DNA of 64,000 nucleotides from contig NZ_LN884299.1 in NCBI RefSeq assembly GCF_001403875.1, forward strand, positions 310,001 to 374,000, in the 5' to 3' direction. The stretch's first letter is position 1, and the number at the start of each line of letters is the position of its first letter. Of this stretch, positions 26,268 through 35,223 are shown piece after piece. A program made the translations under genes and the position numbers. Source of the stretch: Paenibacillus ihumii (lineage in GTDB: Bacteria > Bacillota > Bacilli > Paenibacillales > Paenibacillaceae). Below the pieces are notes generated by a model. The model was not told the origin of the DNA, made no database searches, and saw nothing but the letters and a program-made list of their open reading frames with translations.

Positions 26268-28385
26268 TTAAGCACTCTTTGCTGCAATGAGAGGCAAGCG
26301 GGTCGGCCAGCGATTGGCAATCCCTGCGGCCCGCACCCCGAGCGAAGCTTCGCTATCCGTCAGCATTCTTGCTGCCAGGGGCAGCGGCTCGGCATTCACA
26401 TTGGCGATCGTAACCGTTCTCGTGATGACATTGGCGCTGCCCTGCTTCAGGCGCAGGCTCGCCGCTCCCGCCTGGTTCGGCTTAAGCTGGACGGTCAGGT
26501 CTCTCGAGGCTCTGCCCTGAGCATTGGCCGTCAGGGAGAAATCCGGGCTGTACCCGTAGGCCGACCAGGAGCTGTCGTTATTTCTGAACCGGGCAATTTG
26601 CTCGCCTCCGCTGAGATAGATCCCTACCTTGAGGCCGTTCACTGTCTGCCCCGGCGCAAGACCTTCAACAGTCAAGCGAATCGTGAATTCCTCCGCGCTT
26701 GGCAGCTGCGATTGGTGAACGAAGGCATATACCGGCTCGACTGCAGGCGGCTGCGAGGAGCCGTAGGAGCCTGGCTTGAAGGTGGACGGATCATACCATT
26801 TGTAGCCTGCGGCCGGCGCTGCCCACGGCTCAGGTGCAGGCTCCGTCGAAGCCGAAGGGAGCTCGTAAGCGTGCAGCTGTGTCGGCGCGTCAAGGACAAG
26901 TCCCGGCACCTCGCTCAGCGAAGTATAGCTCTCGTTATGAGCCAGCCACTTCACGGTCTGAATGAGGAATCGCCCGTCATCCACTTCCTTGAAGCCGTCA
27001 TACGTTGTCTTCTTCGCCCCGTTCTCCTCGCGGACGTATTTCGGGGTAGCATCCTCAACGGGCGAGGAATCGCCGATAAAAGCGGCTTTGCCGAGTCCAA
27101 TCTTGGCGATGGCCGCATACGGACCTTCCGCTCTTCCGCCCCCGTTGTAGTCGCCGCTGTCTACGGCATGGCCCCATTTCGGCACTCCAGTTGGAACGTA
27201 TACGATGCCCTTCGCCTTCGAAGGATCGATAATCGCCAGCGTGGAGCCGGCATGCATCGCGACCGCGCTGACGCCCGACGTGATTCCGAACGATTGGGAA
27301 GGAGCGACGATATCGGTCGCATTCACGTCGCCAAGCGCATTATAGCGGAAGCGTACGCCGAAATGCTCGGCAAGCCAGTCCGAGCTTGTCACGTTCTGCA
27401 TAGCCGGGGAGGACGCTTCCTCCACGCTCATCCCTTTGGTCGGGAGCTCATAAGCGCCGCGGCGGTAACCGTTGAATACCTCGGAGGAATCCCAGCGGTT
27501 CTTGTTGCGGTCCGCATTATAATGATCGGAAATGAAAAATACGGCGCCTCCCTCTTGAACGTATTGTACGATCGCGTCCTGCTCCGCAGCTTTGAAGGGA
27601 ATGTTCGCTTCGGGAATAACGAATACGTCATAGTCTTTAAGGCGGTTGTACGTAATCGCCGGGCTATCGAATTGATGCGGAGCGGTGCGCTCCAGCGCCT
27701 CTACCGCAAACCCGGCCGCCCGCAGCCCATCGGCGAAGTCGGAGAACGCCCCGTCGATGATCCAATCGGCCGCCCCTGCCGTTTGGGCATGGGTGTTATC
27801 GAAGAGAACTTTTTTGCCCGTACCGTCAGGCAGTACTGGACTCTCTCCAGATCCTGGCTGCCCAGCATCAGCCAGTTGAATGGCGGATACGCTCTTGAGC
27901 CCGGAGAAATGGTTATAAGCCGCAAGCGTTCCTGACACATTAACGCGCTGCCCAATCAAGCCTGGATTGCTTTGCAGTCCAAATTGGGCCCTGAAGCCAG
28001 AGGGAATTTGCACATCGATCAGCTTGGCCGAGCTTCGCTCGTCCAGATCATCGGCGATTAAGAAATTATAATCATTCGAGAAAGGACTTTGGAACTTCGC
28101 CGTGAGCGAGCCGGTGGCATGTCCGACAATATAACCGCTTACCTGAACGGCTTCGCCGGTGTTTCCCTTGGCGATAGCCTCAGATACAGTCAGCGGCCCG
28201 GTATTCGCCTGCCCATCAACACTAACGATGGCTGCGGCATTCCAGTTATTCAGCGCCAGGCTGCTCTGAATCCGCAGCTCCCTAGCCTCGGCGGTATCAG
28301 CTGGTGCAAAGCCAACCACCGCGGTTACAGTAAGCGCACCCGAAACTACCCACTGCAGCCACTTTCTTGCCCATTTTTTTCTCAT
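26268..28385 (-). CDS. Secreted protein with OB-like (DUF6359-type) and DUF4350-like domains
   Basis: 705 aa with a Sec signal peptide (WARKWLQWVVSGALTVTAVV, cleavage probably after TAEA). Residues about 55-175 resemble the OB-fold domain found in secreted Bacillus proteins such as YhcR (SEAIAKGNTGEAVQVSGYIV, FSNDYNFLIADD, NPGLIGQRVNVSGTLAAY). Residues about 190-490 look like a glutamine-amidotransferase-like fold (KKVLFDNTHAQTAGAADWII, YDVFVIPEANIPF, GGAVFFISDHYN). The C-terminal 200 residues are beta-rich and Ser/Pro-linked. Catalytic function is unknown. The gene stands alone, with its own terminator downstream and no partner gene upstream. Domain names are from memory of the sequence patterns. 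Confidence 0.75.
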   Translation of the reverse strand: MRKKWARKWLQWVVSGALTVTAVVGFAPADTAEARELRIQSSLALNNWNAAAIVSVDGQANTGPLTVSEAIAKGNTGEAVQVSGYIVGHATGSLTAKFQSPFSNDYNFLIADDLDERSSAKLIDVQIPSGFRAQFGLQSNPGLIGQRVNVSGTLAAYNHFSGLKSVSAIQLADAGQPGSGESPVLPDGTGKKVLFDNTHAQTAGAADWIIDGAFSDFADGLRAAGFAVEALERTAPHQFDSPAITYNRLKDYDVFVIPEANIPFKAAEQDAIVQYVQEGGAVFFISDHYNADRNKNRWDSSEVFNGYRRGAYELPTKGMSVEEASSPAMQNVTSSDWLAEHFGVRFRYNALGDVNATDIVAPSQSFGITSGVSAVAMHAGSTLAIIDPSKAKGIVYVPTGVPKWGHAVDSGDYNGGGRAEGPYAAIAKIGLGKAAFIGDSSPVEDATPKYVREENGAKKTTYDGFKEVDDGRFLIQTVKWLAHNESYTSLSEVPGLVLDAPTQLHAYELPSASTEPAPEPWAAPAAGYKWYDPSTFKPGSYGSSQPPAVEPVYAFVHQSQLPSAEEFTIRLTVEGLAPGQTVNGLKVGIYLSGGEQIARFRNNDSSWSAYGYSPDFSLTANAQGRASRDLTVQLKPNQAGAASLRLKQGSANVITRTVTIANVNAEPLPLAARMLTDSEASLGVRAAGIANRWPTRLPLIAAKSA

Positions 28386-28581
28386 TCGTAATCGATTCCT
28401 CCCTCTCTACAATTCATAGAATACCTCCTTATAATAAATGCGAATAAATTCCTTACGATGGTCTTAATGTAAAATAATTGTAAAATATTATTTGTGAAAA
28501 AATTGTGTCCTGCATTAGCTTTCCTGGTAAGCATGCTATATAATTAATAATATTTCATATCTTATTTAATAAAAGGAGTAG

Positions 28582-29916
28582 ATGAATCGAATGGATAGTG
28601 ACAGGCTTTTGGTACTATACTTGGTGCTGGTCGCCATACTAATCGGGTTTACAGCGTTTTTCGTAGCCGTGGAATTCGCGATTGTGCGAGTGAGGGCAAG
28701 CCGGGTGGATCAAATGATAGCCGAGGGAAGCAAGAAGGCTCTGTCGGTTAAACAAGTGACTAGCAATCTGGACGGTTACTTGTCGGCCTGCCAATTGGGA
28801 ATTACGATTACAGCGCTCGGACTTGGATGGTTAGGAGAACCAACAGTGGAGAAAATGCTTCACCCACTGCTCCATAGTTTAAATGTACCTGAAGCAGTAA
28901 GCAGCGTTATTTCATTTATCATCTCTTTTGCCGTAATTACTTATCTTCACGTTGTTGTCGGAGAATTGGCTCCAAAGACGATCGCCATCCGAAGAGCAGA
29001 GCAGGTTGCTTTGCTTACTGCAAAACCGCTCATTATTTTCACCAAGATAATGCACCCCTTCATTTGGGCGCTCAATGGATCTGCGCTTCAGCTTGTACGC
29101 CTGTTCGGCATCAAGCCTGTCAGCGAGCATGAAGAAGCTCACTCTGAGGAAGAGCTGCAGATCATTATTAACGAAAGCTTCGAAAGCGGTAAAATCAATC
29201 AAAGCGAATACGGATACGTAAACCGGATATTTGCTTTTGACAATATGCTGGCCAAAGAAATTATGGTTCCGCGCACCGATATGGTGTGCTTATATACAGA
29301 CAAGACCCGCGAAGAGAACCTGGAGACGATCAAGGAGCAGCAATATACCCGCTTCCCTGTCGTTGAGGGGCATAAGGATAATATCGTGGGGATTATCAAT
29401 ACGAAGCAATTCTTCCTCGCGTACGAGGATAATCCGAACCTGGAGATTTCCTCGATTCTGCAGCCGGTCATGGCGGTGTCCGAGGTAACCCCGGTGAATG
29501 AATTGTTAAAAAGAATGCAGCACGAAGGCACTCATATCGCCATATTAATCGATGAATACGGCGGTACGGCCGGATTGATTACCATCGAGGATATCCTTGA
29601 GGAAATCGTCGGGGAAATCCGCGACGAGTTCGATAAGGAGGAAGAGCAGCCTATCGTGCACCTGGATGAACACCATGTGGTCGTCGACGGCAAGGTAACG
29701 ATCAACCAGATCAACGATATCATGCTGACCGAGCTGAATACGGAGGATGTCGATACGATCGGCGGCTGGCTGTACGGCATGAACCCGGAAATGAATGAAG
29801 ACGAGACGTTCGAGTACCAGGGCCTGGTTTTCAAGCTGCTGGAGAAGGAAGCGCATCGCTTCAGGAAGCTGGAAATTATCAAGCAGGCTGCCGAGCCGCA
29901 GGAAGTACAAGAATAA
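28582..29916 (+). CDS. CNNM/CBS-domain transporter (UPF0053, HlyC/CorC family)
   Basis: Integral membrane protein of the family implicated in Mg2+/Co2+ efflux and once called hemolysin. 444 aa. DUF21 membrane domain (residues about 8-200, with YLSACQLGITITALGLGWLG and VVVGELAPKTIAIR), two CBS repeats (about 220-340, including MVPRTDMVCLYTD and IDEYGGTAGLITIEDILEEI) and a C-terminal CorC/HlyC domain (VDTIGGWLYGMNP). The ribosome site AAAAGGAG lies only 3 nt before ATG 28582; the in-frame ATG at 28591 is an alternative. Monocistronic with a strong terminator. Confidence 0.92.
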   Translation: MNRMDSDRLLVLYLVLVAILIGFTAFFVAVEFAIVRVRASRVDQMIAEGSKKALSVKQVTSNLDGYLSACQLGITITALGLGWLGEPTVEKMLHPLLHSLNVPEAVSSVISFIISFAVITYLHVVVGELAPKTIAIRRAEQVALLTAKPLIIFTKIMHPFIWALNGSALQLVRLFGIKPVSEHEEAHSEEELQIIINESFESGKINQSEYGYVNRIFAFDNMLAKEIMVPRTDMVCLYTDKTREENLETIKEQQYTRFPVVEGHKDNIVGIINTKQFFLAYEDNPNLEISSILQPVMAVSEVTPVNELLKRMQHEGTHIAILIDEYGGTAGLITIEDILEEIVGEIRDEFDKEEEQPIVHLDEHHVVVDGKVTINQINDIMLTELNTEDVDTIGGWLYGMNPEMNEDETFEYQGLVFKLLEKEAHRFRKLEIIKQAAEPQEVQE

Positions 29917-29933
29917 CAGTACAATAATTGATG

Positions 29934-29984
29934 AAAAGAACCTCAATCCCGAAAGTTCCCTTTCAGAGATTGAGGTTCTTTTTT
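29934..29984 (+). terminator. Terminator after the CBS-domain transporter
   Basis: AAGAACCTCAATC / GATTGAGGTTCTT stem followed by TTTTG; the A-run on the other flank makes it bidirectional, serving the convergent nitroreductase gene as well. Confidence 0.9.
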
Positions 29985-30017
29985 GTGTAAAAGCTTGCAG
30001 CTTCTTCTTTCCTGACT

Positions 30018-30596
30018 TTATTCTTCTTCGCCGATCCACACAGTCTTGCTGCGGAAATCCTCTCTTCTTCCCTTAAGCTCGCCCATATCGGAGACGCCGA
30101 GATAAATGAAGCCCAGCATTTTGTCCTGCGGGCGCAGGCCGAAGGCTTCGTTCATCATGCGATGATAGCAAGGCTCGCCGGTTCTCCATACCGCACCGAG
30201 TCCTAGACTGTACGTAGCGAGAAGCATGTTCTGGATCGCGGCAAATACAGCCCCGTATTCCTCCAGCTCAATCACGCCTGGTTTATCGGCAGGAGTTACA
30301 GCTGCGGCAATTATGACAGGGGCACGAAAAGCCTTGGCGAAGGCTTTATCCAGGGATTCCTTCGCTTCCGGCGAATCGGGATTCTCCATGCCCTCCCGCA
30401 TGATATCGGCCAACGCATGCCCTAGCCGTTCCCGGCCCTTGCCTCTAAGCACAAAAAATTTCCAGGGCTCGGTATGTTTATGATTTGGCGCCCAGGTCCC
30501 AGCTTCAAGAATCCGCTCGATCGTCTCCACGGGAATCTTGTCCGGCTTGACCTTACCAATGCTTCTTCTGCTATGAATGGCTTCCATGACATCCAC
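30018..30596 (-). CDS. Nitroreductase family protein
   Basis: FMN-dependent NAD(P)H oxidoreductase of the YdjA-like small nitroreductase group. 192 aa. N-terminal AIHSRRSIGKVK motif (FMN phosphate contact), APNHKHTEPWKFFVL, then EEYGAVFAAIQNMLLATYSLGLGAVWRTGEP near residues 112-140. The GTG start lies 8 bases after GGAGGGG. The physiological substrate cannot be read from the sequence. It is followed upstream (higher coordinates) by a VOC gene on the same strand, separated by a 132-bp gap that holds a partial duplication. Confidence 0.92.
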   Translation of the reverse strand: MDVMEAIHSRRSIGKVKPDKIPVETIERILEAGTWAPNHKHTEPWKFFVLRGKGRERLGHALADIMREGMENPDSPEAKESLDKAFAKAFRAPVIIAAAVTPADKPGVIELEEYGAVFAAIQNMLLATYSLGLGAVWRTGEPCYHRMMNEAFGLRPQDKMLGFIYLGVSDMGELKGRREDFRSKTVWIGEEE

Positions 30597-30651
30597 TGCT
30601 CGTTCCCCTCCTTCTTTTTACATTTCCATTCTATCATCGTAGACCGCCGGG

Positions 30652-30690
30652 CGATACCTCCATCTCAGCTCACTTTGTTCTCTCCCGCTA
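30652..30690. repeat. Degenerate copy of the VOC gene 3' end
   Basis: TACCTCCATCTCAGCTCACT followed by TTGTTCTC at about 30654 closely matches TACCTTCATCTCAGTTCACT followed by TTGTTCCC at about 30719, which spans the stop codon of the VOC gene. The offset is about 66 bp. Confidence 0.75.
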
Positions 30691-30728
30691 ACACTTAATG
30701 ACCGGGATCCCGTCGCTGTACCTTCATC

Positions 30729-31109
30729 TCAGTTCACTTTGTTCCCGACTGCGATCCATCTGCCATCCACGTCTTCAAAGACGAATTCTTTATTGCTGTA
30801 ATCGGTGGTCGATAGAGGACGGACAATATTCACTCCCAAATCCTGCAGTTCACGCTGAATTTCCTCTTGGCTCGTAGTGATGAAATAGGCATCGTAGCCA
30901 TAGCCATGTACCGCCCGGTTCGGCAGGAAATCCATGCAATTGGACTGTGTAAGCACAATCTCGATCGCATCCCGGTACAGGCAGACATGAGGCTCCTGGG
31001 ATTCAAGATAATATACGGACCGGAAGCCAAGTCCCTCATAAAAACGGGCGGTTCTATGGATGTCCGGCGTCGGAAAAATTTGCAGGCAGCAGGCAAAGCC
31101 TTGACTCAT
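30729..31109 (-). CDS. VOC family (glyoxalase/bleomycin resistance-like) protein
   Basis: Small beta-alpha-beta-beta-beta fold protein, 126 aa from ATG 31109 (AGGAG about 10 bases upstream; the TTG at 31115 is less likely). Motifs FPTPDIHRTARFYEGLGFR, HVCLYRDAIEIVL and FEDVDGRWIAVGN are typical of single-unit VOC proteins, which dimerise and may bind a metal or an antibiotic. Function is unassigned. Its last codons are duplicated in degenerate form just downstream. Confidence 0.87.
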   Translation of the reverse strand: MSQGFACCLQIFPTPDIHRTARFYEGLGFRSVYYLESQEPHVCLYRDAIEIVLTQSNCMDFLPNRAVHGYGYDAYFITTSQEEIQRELQDLGVNIVRPLSTTDYSNKEFVFEDVDGRWIAVGNKVN

Positions 31110-31165
31110 TGGCAATCAGCTCCTATTCGAAAAATCTATGAATTCTCACCATAGCTCGTATAATA

Positions 31166-31292
31166 GATTGTTGTGGATTACATTCGATTGTTGTGATGGA
31201 TTTTACGTTCGATTGGTTGCGGATTACGCTCGATTGTTGTGGATTACGTTCAATTGGTTGCGAATTACGCTCGATTGTTGTTAACTACGTTC
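31166..31292. repeat. About 21-bp imperfect tandem array
   Basis: Six units of 20-25 bp of the form GATTGTTGTGGATTACGTTC (variants GATTGGTTGCGGATTACGCTC and similar). Fills most of the divergent VOC-EamA gap. No open frame. Confidence 0.85.
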
Positions 31293-31354
31293 AAATCATT
31301 TTGCGACTCCAACCCTATCACCATTACGCCGCGATCTAGAAGGGAGTTAAATGT

Positions 31355-32245
31355 ATGTCCGGCCTTCAACGCCGTCAACGCACCGGGAGAACCTATGAAG
31401 TATTTTTTATCCTGGGCATAATCGCTATCTCTTTCTCGGCCATCTTTGTGCGCTGGTCGAATGCGGAAGCATCCGTTATCGCGATGTACCGTTTATACAT
31501 CACCAACTTGATTCTGCTGCCATTAGCCTGGCGGAGCAGGCAGGAAATGCTGCATCTTCGTCCCAGGCAGTGGGGGCTGCTGGCCGTATCGGGCCTGCTG
31601 TTAGGGCTTCACTTTCTTCTGTGGATGAACTCGCTGCGATACACCAGTGTGGCGAGCTCGACCGTTATTCTTACGCTGCAGCCCGTACTCGTCATGCTCG
31701 GCTCTATCTGGTTGTTCAAAGAAAGAATCAACCGGATGATGCTTCTCGGCATGGGCATCGCGGTGGCCGGCTCCATCGCCATCGGTTCAGGAGACTTCCA
31801 GCTATCGGGTTCAGCGCTGTACGGGGACGTATTGTCCTTGCTGGGCACGCTGGCGATCTCCGTCAATATGCTCCTTGGCCAGCATTTGCGCAAGGAGCTG
31901 GCCGCTCTGCCGTATAATTTCTGGATGTTCTTCATGGCTGCCTGTTCCCTGACCATATACAATCTCGCAATGGCCCACCCGTTCACCGGATATCCCGCAA
32001 AGGAATGGGGAATATTCCTTCTCCTGTCCGTCGTCTCCACCCTGTTCGGCCACTATCTGTTCAATTGGCTGCTGAAGTACATGAACGCCACCACCGTATC
32101 CATGGCAATTCTGGGTGAACCGGTCTGCGCCTCTTTGCTGGCTTGGGTGCTCCTTAGCGAAATGCTGACGGGGCTACAGCTATTTTCCGGTCTGATCATC
32201 ATTGCCGGCGTCTGGGTCTTCTTGCGCCATCGGCAAGCGAGGTGA
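31355..32245 (+). CDS. EamA/DMT-family transporter
   Basis: Ten-helix drug/metabolite exporter made of two EamA repeats; members export amino acids or metabolites. 296 aa. Hydrophobic helices run throughout. First repeat ends with LRYTSVASSTVILTLQPVLV and FKERINRMMLLG; second repeat has LLKYMNATTVSMAILGEPVC and LLSEMLTGLQLFSGLIII. ATG lies 8 bases after AGGGAG, and the out-of-frame ATG at 31351 is ignored. It stands alone; the substrate is unknown. The CDS end and the following palindrome ACCTCGCTAGCGAGGT (32250-32265) share the word AGCGAGGTG. Confidence 0.9.
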   Translation: MSGLQRRQRTGRTYEVFFILGIIAISFSAIFVRWSNAEASVIAMYRLYITNLILLPLAWRSRQEMLHLRPRQWGLLAVSGLLLGLHFLLWMNSLRYTSVASSTVILTLQPVLVMLGSIWLFKERINRMMLLGMGIAVAGSIAIGSGDFQLSGSALYGDVLSLLGTLAISVNMLLGQHLRKELAALPYNFWMFFMAACSLTIYNLAMAHPFTGYPAKEWGIFLLLSVVSTLFGHYLFNWLLKYMNATTVSMAILGEPVCASLLAWVLLSEMLTGLQLFSGLIIIAGVWVFLRHRQAR

Positions 32246-32301
32246 CATAACCTCGCTAGCGAGGTGCCGCCAAATTTGAGCATTTATATCTCATCCCTAT
32301 T

Positions 32302-32345
32302 TAAAACGTCCCGGTTCTAGCACACTCGCTTCTTAGACCGGGACG
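32302..32345. terminator. Bidirectional terminator between EamA and the convergent operon
   Basis: CGTCCCGGTTCTA / TAGACCGGGACG hairpin; TTTTAAAT follows it on the minus strand, so it mainly serves the genes ending at 32374. Confidence 0.8.
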
Positions 32346-32373
32346 CATGTTTATATGTAAAAGTCTCTGCTAT

Positions 32374-32694
32374 TCATTTCTTGCGCTTCCTTAATCCAAT
32401 CAGCCTCGTTCGCAGCATGTAGTAAGCCATCGCTATGAGCAACAAACCGCCCATCTCTAAAACCAGGGTTAATCCGTCCGTGCGAGTTATGGTTCCAAAT
32501 GCCACCTGCTGCTGTAATTGCTCTACTGATGCATAGTTATTAATAACATCCGGGACGTAATTTCTGGTCAACAGCGCCCCTTGCACGACCTGAAAGCCGA
32601 CCACACCTGCCAAGATGAGGACGACAAAAATTATAGATTCAATGAGCGCCCGCTTGTTTAGCTTATTTAGGTTGTTTCGCTTGTTTAAGTCCAT
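32374..32694 (-). CDS. Small two-helix membrane protein
   Basis: 106 aa from ATG 32694, 6 bases after AAGGAG. Lys/Asn-rich N-terminus (MDLNKRNNLNKLNKRALIE, itself repetitive), transmembrane spans at about residues 20-42 and 75-98, and a basic C-terminus (RLIGLRKRKK). Family not recognised. It is the last gene of a three-gene unit with the WYL regulator and another membrane-anchored protein (43 bp gap). Confidence 0.65.
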   Translation of the reverse strand: MDLNKRNNLNKLNKRALIESIIFVVLILAGVVGFQVVQGALLTRNYVPDVINNYASVEQLQQQVAFGTITRTDGLTLVLEMGGLLLIAMAYYMLRTRLIGLRKRKK

Positions 32695-32737
32695 TTTCTG
32701 CTCCTTGTTCCATCCTTTTCTCATAAGATTATACAAC

Positions 32738-33295
32738 TTATTCCGCCTGGATTTTTACTACTTTAGTCCAGCCCAAATCCTGTCCAAATATTCCTTTCTC
32801 TTTATGAACATATACCAGGTACATATCTTCAAAAGAATTAAAATTATCATTTGCTTCAAAATACATTTTTAATTTGTGTTTCCCTTGTTCTGGAGGACTC
32901 CAAAACCCGATAAAATCCAAGTAACCATTATCATAATTCATCTGAGAAATATTGTGCTTATGCAGCGCATCTGCAACCTTTACCTCGTCGTCCCCTGCAC
33001 TTCCTATACTGCTCGGTCTAAAAAAGCCCTCATCCTCTTTAGCATCGAAAGACATAGAATGCAATCCTGAAATATATGGGTATATCATATGCTGACTGTA
33101 CTTTCTTTTGTCGATATAAACCTCAAGCAAATAATCTTTGTAGTCCATGTTCGGGTTAGAATTGGGCTTTAATACAGCCTCGATAAAGATATCTTCCGGA
33201 ACTGTTTCATTTTTATCCCATTTATTGTAGACGTAGTAAGCTGCAAACAATAGAACGGCACTACTAATGATAATAAAATACCATCTTCTCAACAC
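32738..33295 (-). CDS. Membrane-anchored hypothetical protein
   Basis: 185 aa with one N-terminal anchor (RWYFIIISSAVLLFAAYYVY) and a soluble extracellular portion rich in Tyr and Asp; no lipobox. GTG start 5 bp after the stop of the WYL regulator, so the two are translationally close and surely co-transcribed. No family recognised. The context suggests a sensor or target of the WYL regulator, but that is only inference. Confidence 0.7.
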   Translation of the reverse strand: MLRRWYFIIISSAVLLFAAYYVYNKWDKNETVPEDIFIEAVLKPNSNPNMDYKDYLLEVYIDKRKYSQHMIYPYISGLHSMSFDAKEDEGFFRPSSIGSAGDDEVKVADALHKHNISQMNYDNGYLDFIGFWSPPEQGKHKLKMYFEANDNFNSFEDMYLVYVHKEKGIFGQDLGWTKVVKIQAE

Positions 33296-33300
33296 TTCAC

Positions 33301-34251
33301 CTACCCTCTGTACAGCTCAACCATTGCCTCTGCTTCTAATAATACTCGATCACGCAGCTCCAGTGGCTCCATTACCCTGGCAAGCGATCCATAGCCAAGC
33401 AGAATTTCACATGCCGACTCCAGCGTATTGAACTCAGCAGCCGCTTCGATCCATCCTTGTTCTGCGGGCATCATATGGATTAGCTTGAGATATCGCTGCT
33501 GGGCTAGGCGCGGTAAAGCTGCTTCCTGAAATCTGAGCCGGGCGGGATAACGCGGAAGATTCGCTTTGAACTCTTCTGTTGAGCGCTCCCAATATAGTGC
33601 CAGGTCAAAAGAATCGGGACGCTGAAAAGATTTCTCCAGCACTTGGGCATTCCTGATCCGGGAGATTCGGTAAGTGCGCATTTCCCCTTCCACTCTGGCT
33701 ACAAGATACCAGATGCTGCTCTTGGCGACCAGCCCCAGCGGCTCGGCGATGCGCTCCACGGCCGAATCTTCCCGCCGGTAATCGAAGCGGAGCATGCGGT
33801 CCTGCCAGACCGCTTCCTGAATCGTCGGCAAATCGGGCAGCCGATCGGCGGACTGATGCCAGCCGGCACCGTCGATATGAATGCGCTGACGCACTCTCTC
33901 GGCTTCGCCTCGAAGCCGTTCGGGAAATGCAGCCAGCATTTTCTGAAAAGCATGCTCAAACACGCCTCCAAGTCCCAGGTCTCCTAAGAGTGAAGATGAA
34001 TGGGCCAGAAGCAGCGCCTGCATCTCTTCGGGCTTCATTCCCGTCAGATCAGTGCGGTAGCCCTCCGACAATACCCAGCCCCCGCTTGTTCCCCGTTCCG
34101 CATACACCGGAATTCCCGAGGCGCTTAGGGCCTCCATATCGCGGTGTATTGTCCGCTCGGATACCTCCAGCCTAGCCGCCAGTTCCCGCGTCGTGAGCCG
34201 TCCGGAATTTTGCAATAACAGCAATATCGAAATGAGCCGATCCGCCCGCAA
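33301..34251 (-). CDS. WYL-domain transcriptional regulator (YafY-like)
   Basis: Winged-helix DNA-binding domain at the N-terminus (RADRLISILLLLQNSGRLTT, SERTIHRDMEALSASGIPVY) and a WYL ligand-binding domain (about residues 135-215, MLRFDYRRED, SSIWYLVARVEGEMRTYRIS) followed by a WCX-like tail. 316 aa. The TTG start at 34251 is chosen because AAAGGAGG lies 8 bases upstream and family members begin at (M)RADRL; the longer frame to 34296 has no ribosome site. Heads a three-gene unit with two membrane proteins. A perfect palindrome 55 bp upstream is the probable operator. Confidence 0.9.
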   Translation of the reverse strand: MRADRLISILLLLQNSGRLTTRELAARLEVSERTIHRDMEALSASGIPVYAERGTSGGWVLSEGYRTDLTGMKPEEMQALLLAHSSSLLGDLGLGGVFEHAFQKMLAAFPERLRGEAERVRQRIHIDGAGWHQSADRLPDLPTIQEAVWQDRMLRFDYRREDSAVERIAEPLGLVAKSSIWYLVARVEGEMRTYRISRIRNAQVLEKSFQRPDSFDLALYWERSTEEFKANLPRYPARLRFQEAALPRLAQQRYLKLIHMMPAEQGWIEAAAEFNTLESACEILLGYGSLARVMEPLELRDRVLLEAEAMVELYRG

Positions 34252-34305
34252 GCTGATTTCCTCCTTTATACGTTTCCCTAGCTGCACTAGGTTCATTGTA
34301 GCATG

Positions 34306-34332
34306 GATATATGACAGGGATTGTCATATATC
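34306..34332. promoter_or_regulatory. Perfect inverted repeat upstream of the WYL regulator
   Basis: Arms GATATATGACA / TGTCATATATC (11 bp, perfect) around GGGAT, 55 bp before the TTG start. A strong candidate operator for autoregulation. Confidence 0.75.
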
Positions 34333-34462
34333 GCACCGCGCGAATCTCACAGCGCACGGTAGTCGGCGTCACATGACGTGGTCAACCACATAACGCAAGA
34401 AGCGGCCACAGGTACAGGTATTCGTGTCCCAATTGATGAGCCTGCCCAGCCAAAATAGGATT

Positions 34463-34647
34463 CTAACGGACACACAGGGCGCTATTCCGTCTTTTTGACT
34501 AAATTTGATATGCGAACGGACCCTGGTTCCGCTATTCGCTCTAAATGAGCATAGCTTGCCCCACTTTTTGCCCAATAGCGGAACTACGGTCCGTTGGCTT
34601 AGATATTTACGCGTATTTGGAGAAATAGCGGATCTAGGGTCCGCTAG
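34463..34647. repeat. Four-unit palindromic element, type A copy 2
   Basis: Units at about 34463 and 34513 (direct) and 34574 and 34624 (inverted), each of about 24 bp, for example GAACGGACCCTGGTTCCGCT and AATAGCGGATCTAGGGTCCG. Start spacing is 50, 61 and 50 bp and total length 185 bp, the same as copy 1 at 4976-5160, although spacer sequences differ. Confidence 0.87.
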
Positions 34648-34682
34648 ATTGCCGGGAATCTCAAGTCACAGGAAGCAATTCA

Positions 34683-35130
34683 TCGTGTGCTTGAAATCAA
34701 CAGTGTGCTTAATCAACAGGCGCTTGGATCAACAATGTGCTTGGGTAACAGGTACTTAAATCAATATTGTGCTTGAATCAACATTGTCCTTGAATCAACA
34801 GTCTGCTTGAATCAACATTGTGCTTAAATCAACAGTCTGCTTAAATCAACAGTCTGCTTAAATCAACAGTCTGCTTAAATCAACAGTACGCTTGGATGAA
34901 TGGGCCAGGACGAATGTGCTTGGACGCGGTGAACTTGCTGGACAATGTACGCTTCACCTGCAGTGTACATGGCCAGACATCACGCTTGACCGACGTCGTA
35001 CTTAGCCAACAGCGTGCCCCGACCCAACAATATACTTGGCCTAACAATAGACTTGGCCTAACAATAGACTTGACCTGACGGCCTGCTTGAACCTATAGTG
35101 CATTTACTCGACAATGAGCTTGGATTGAGC
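34683..35130. repeat. 17-bp imperfect tandem array
   Basis: About twelve well-kept units of AAATCAACAGTCTGCTT (three consecutive exact copies around 34828-34880) decay after 34895 into looser units with the same nCAACAnTnnnCTTG pattern to about 35130. No convincing open frame. With element A copy 2 and the next array it fills the 34252-35386 gap. Confidence 0.87.
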
Positions 35131-35223
35131 GTCCATAAGTCAACATACTAAGTGGATCGGCGATCCACTTGATCTATGGCCTGCTCACTCAATCCCCACA
35201 TCAACCTTACGCCGAAGAAAGGG

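Noticed and set aside
26598..27935. A 445-codon plus-strand frame inside the secreted DUF6359-type gene.
   Set aside because: Antisense shadow of a gene with a clear signal peptide, terminator and domain motifs; the translated product is Arg-rich and unlike any family.
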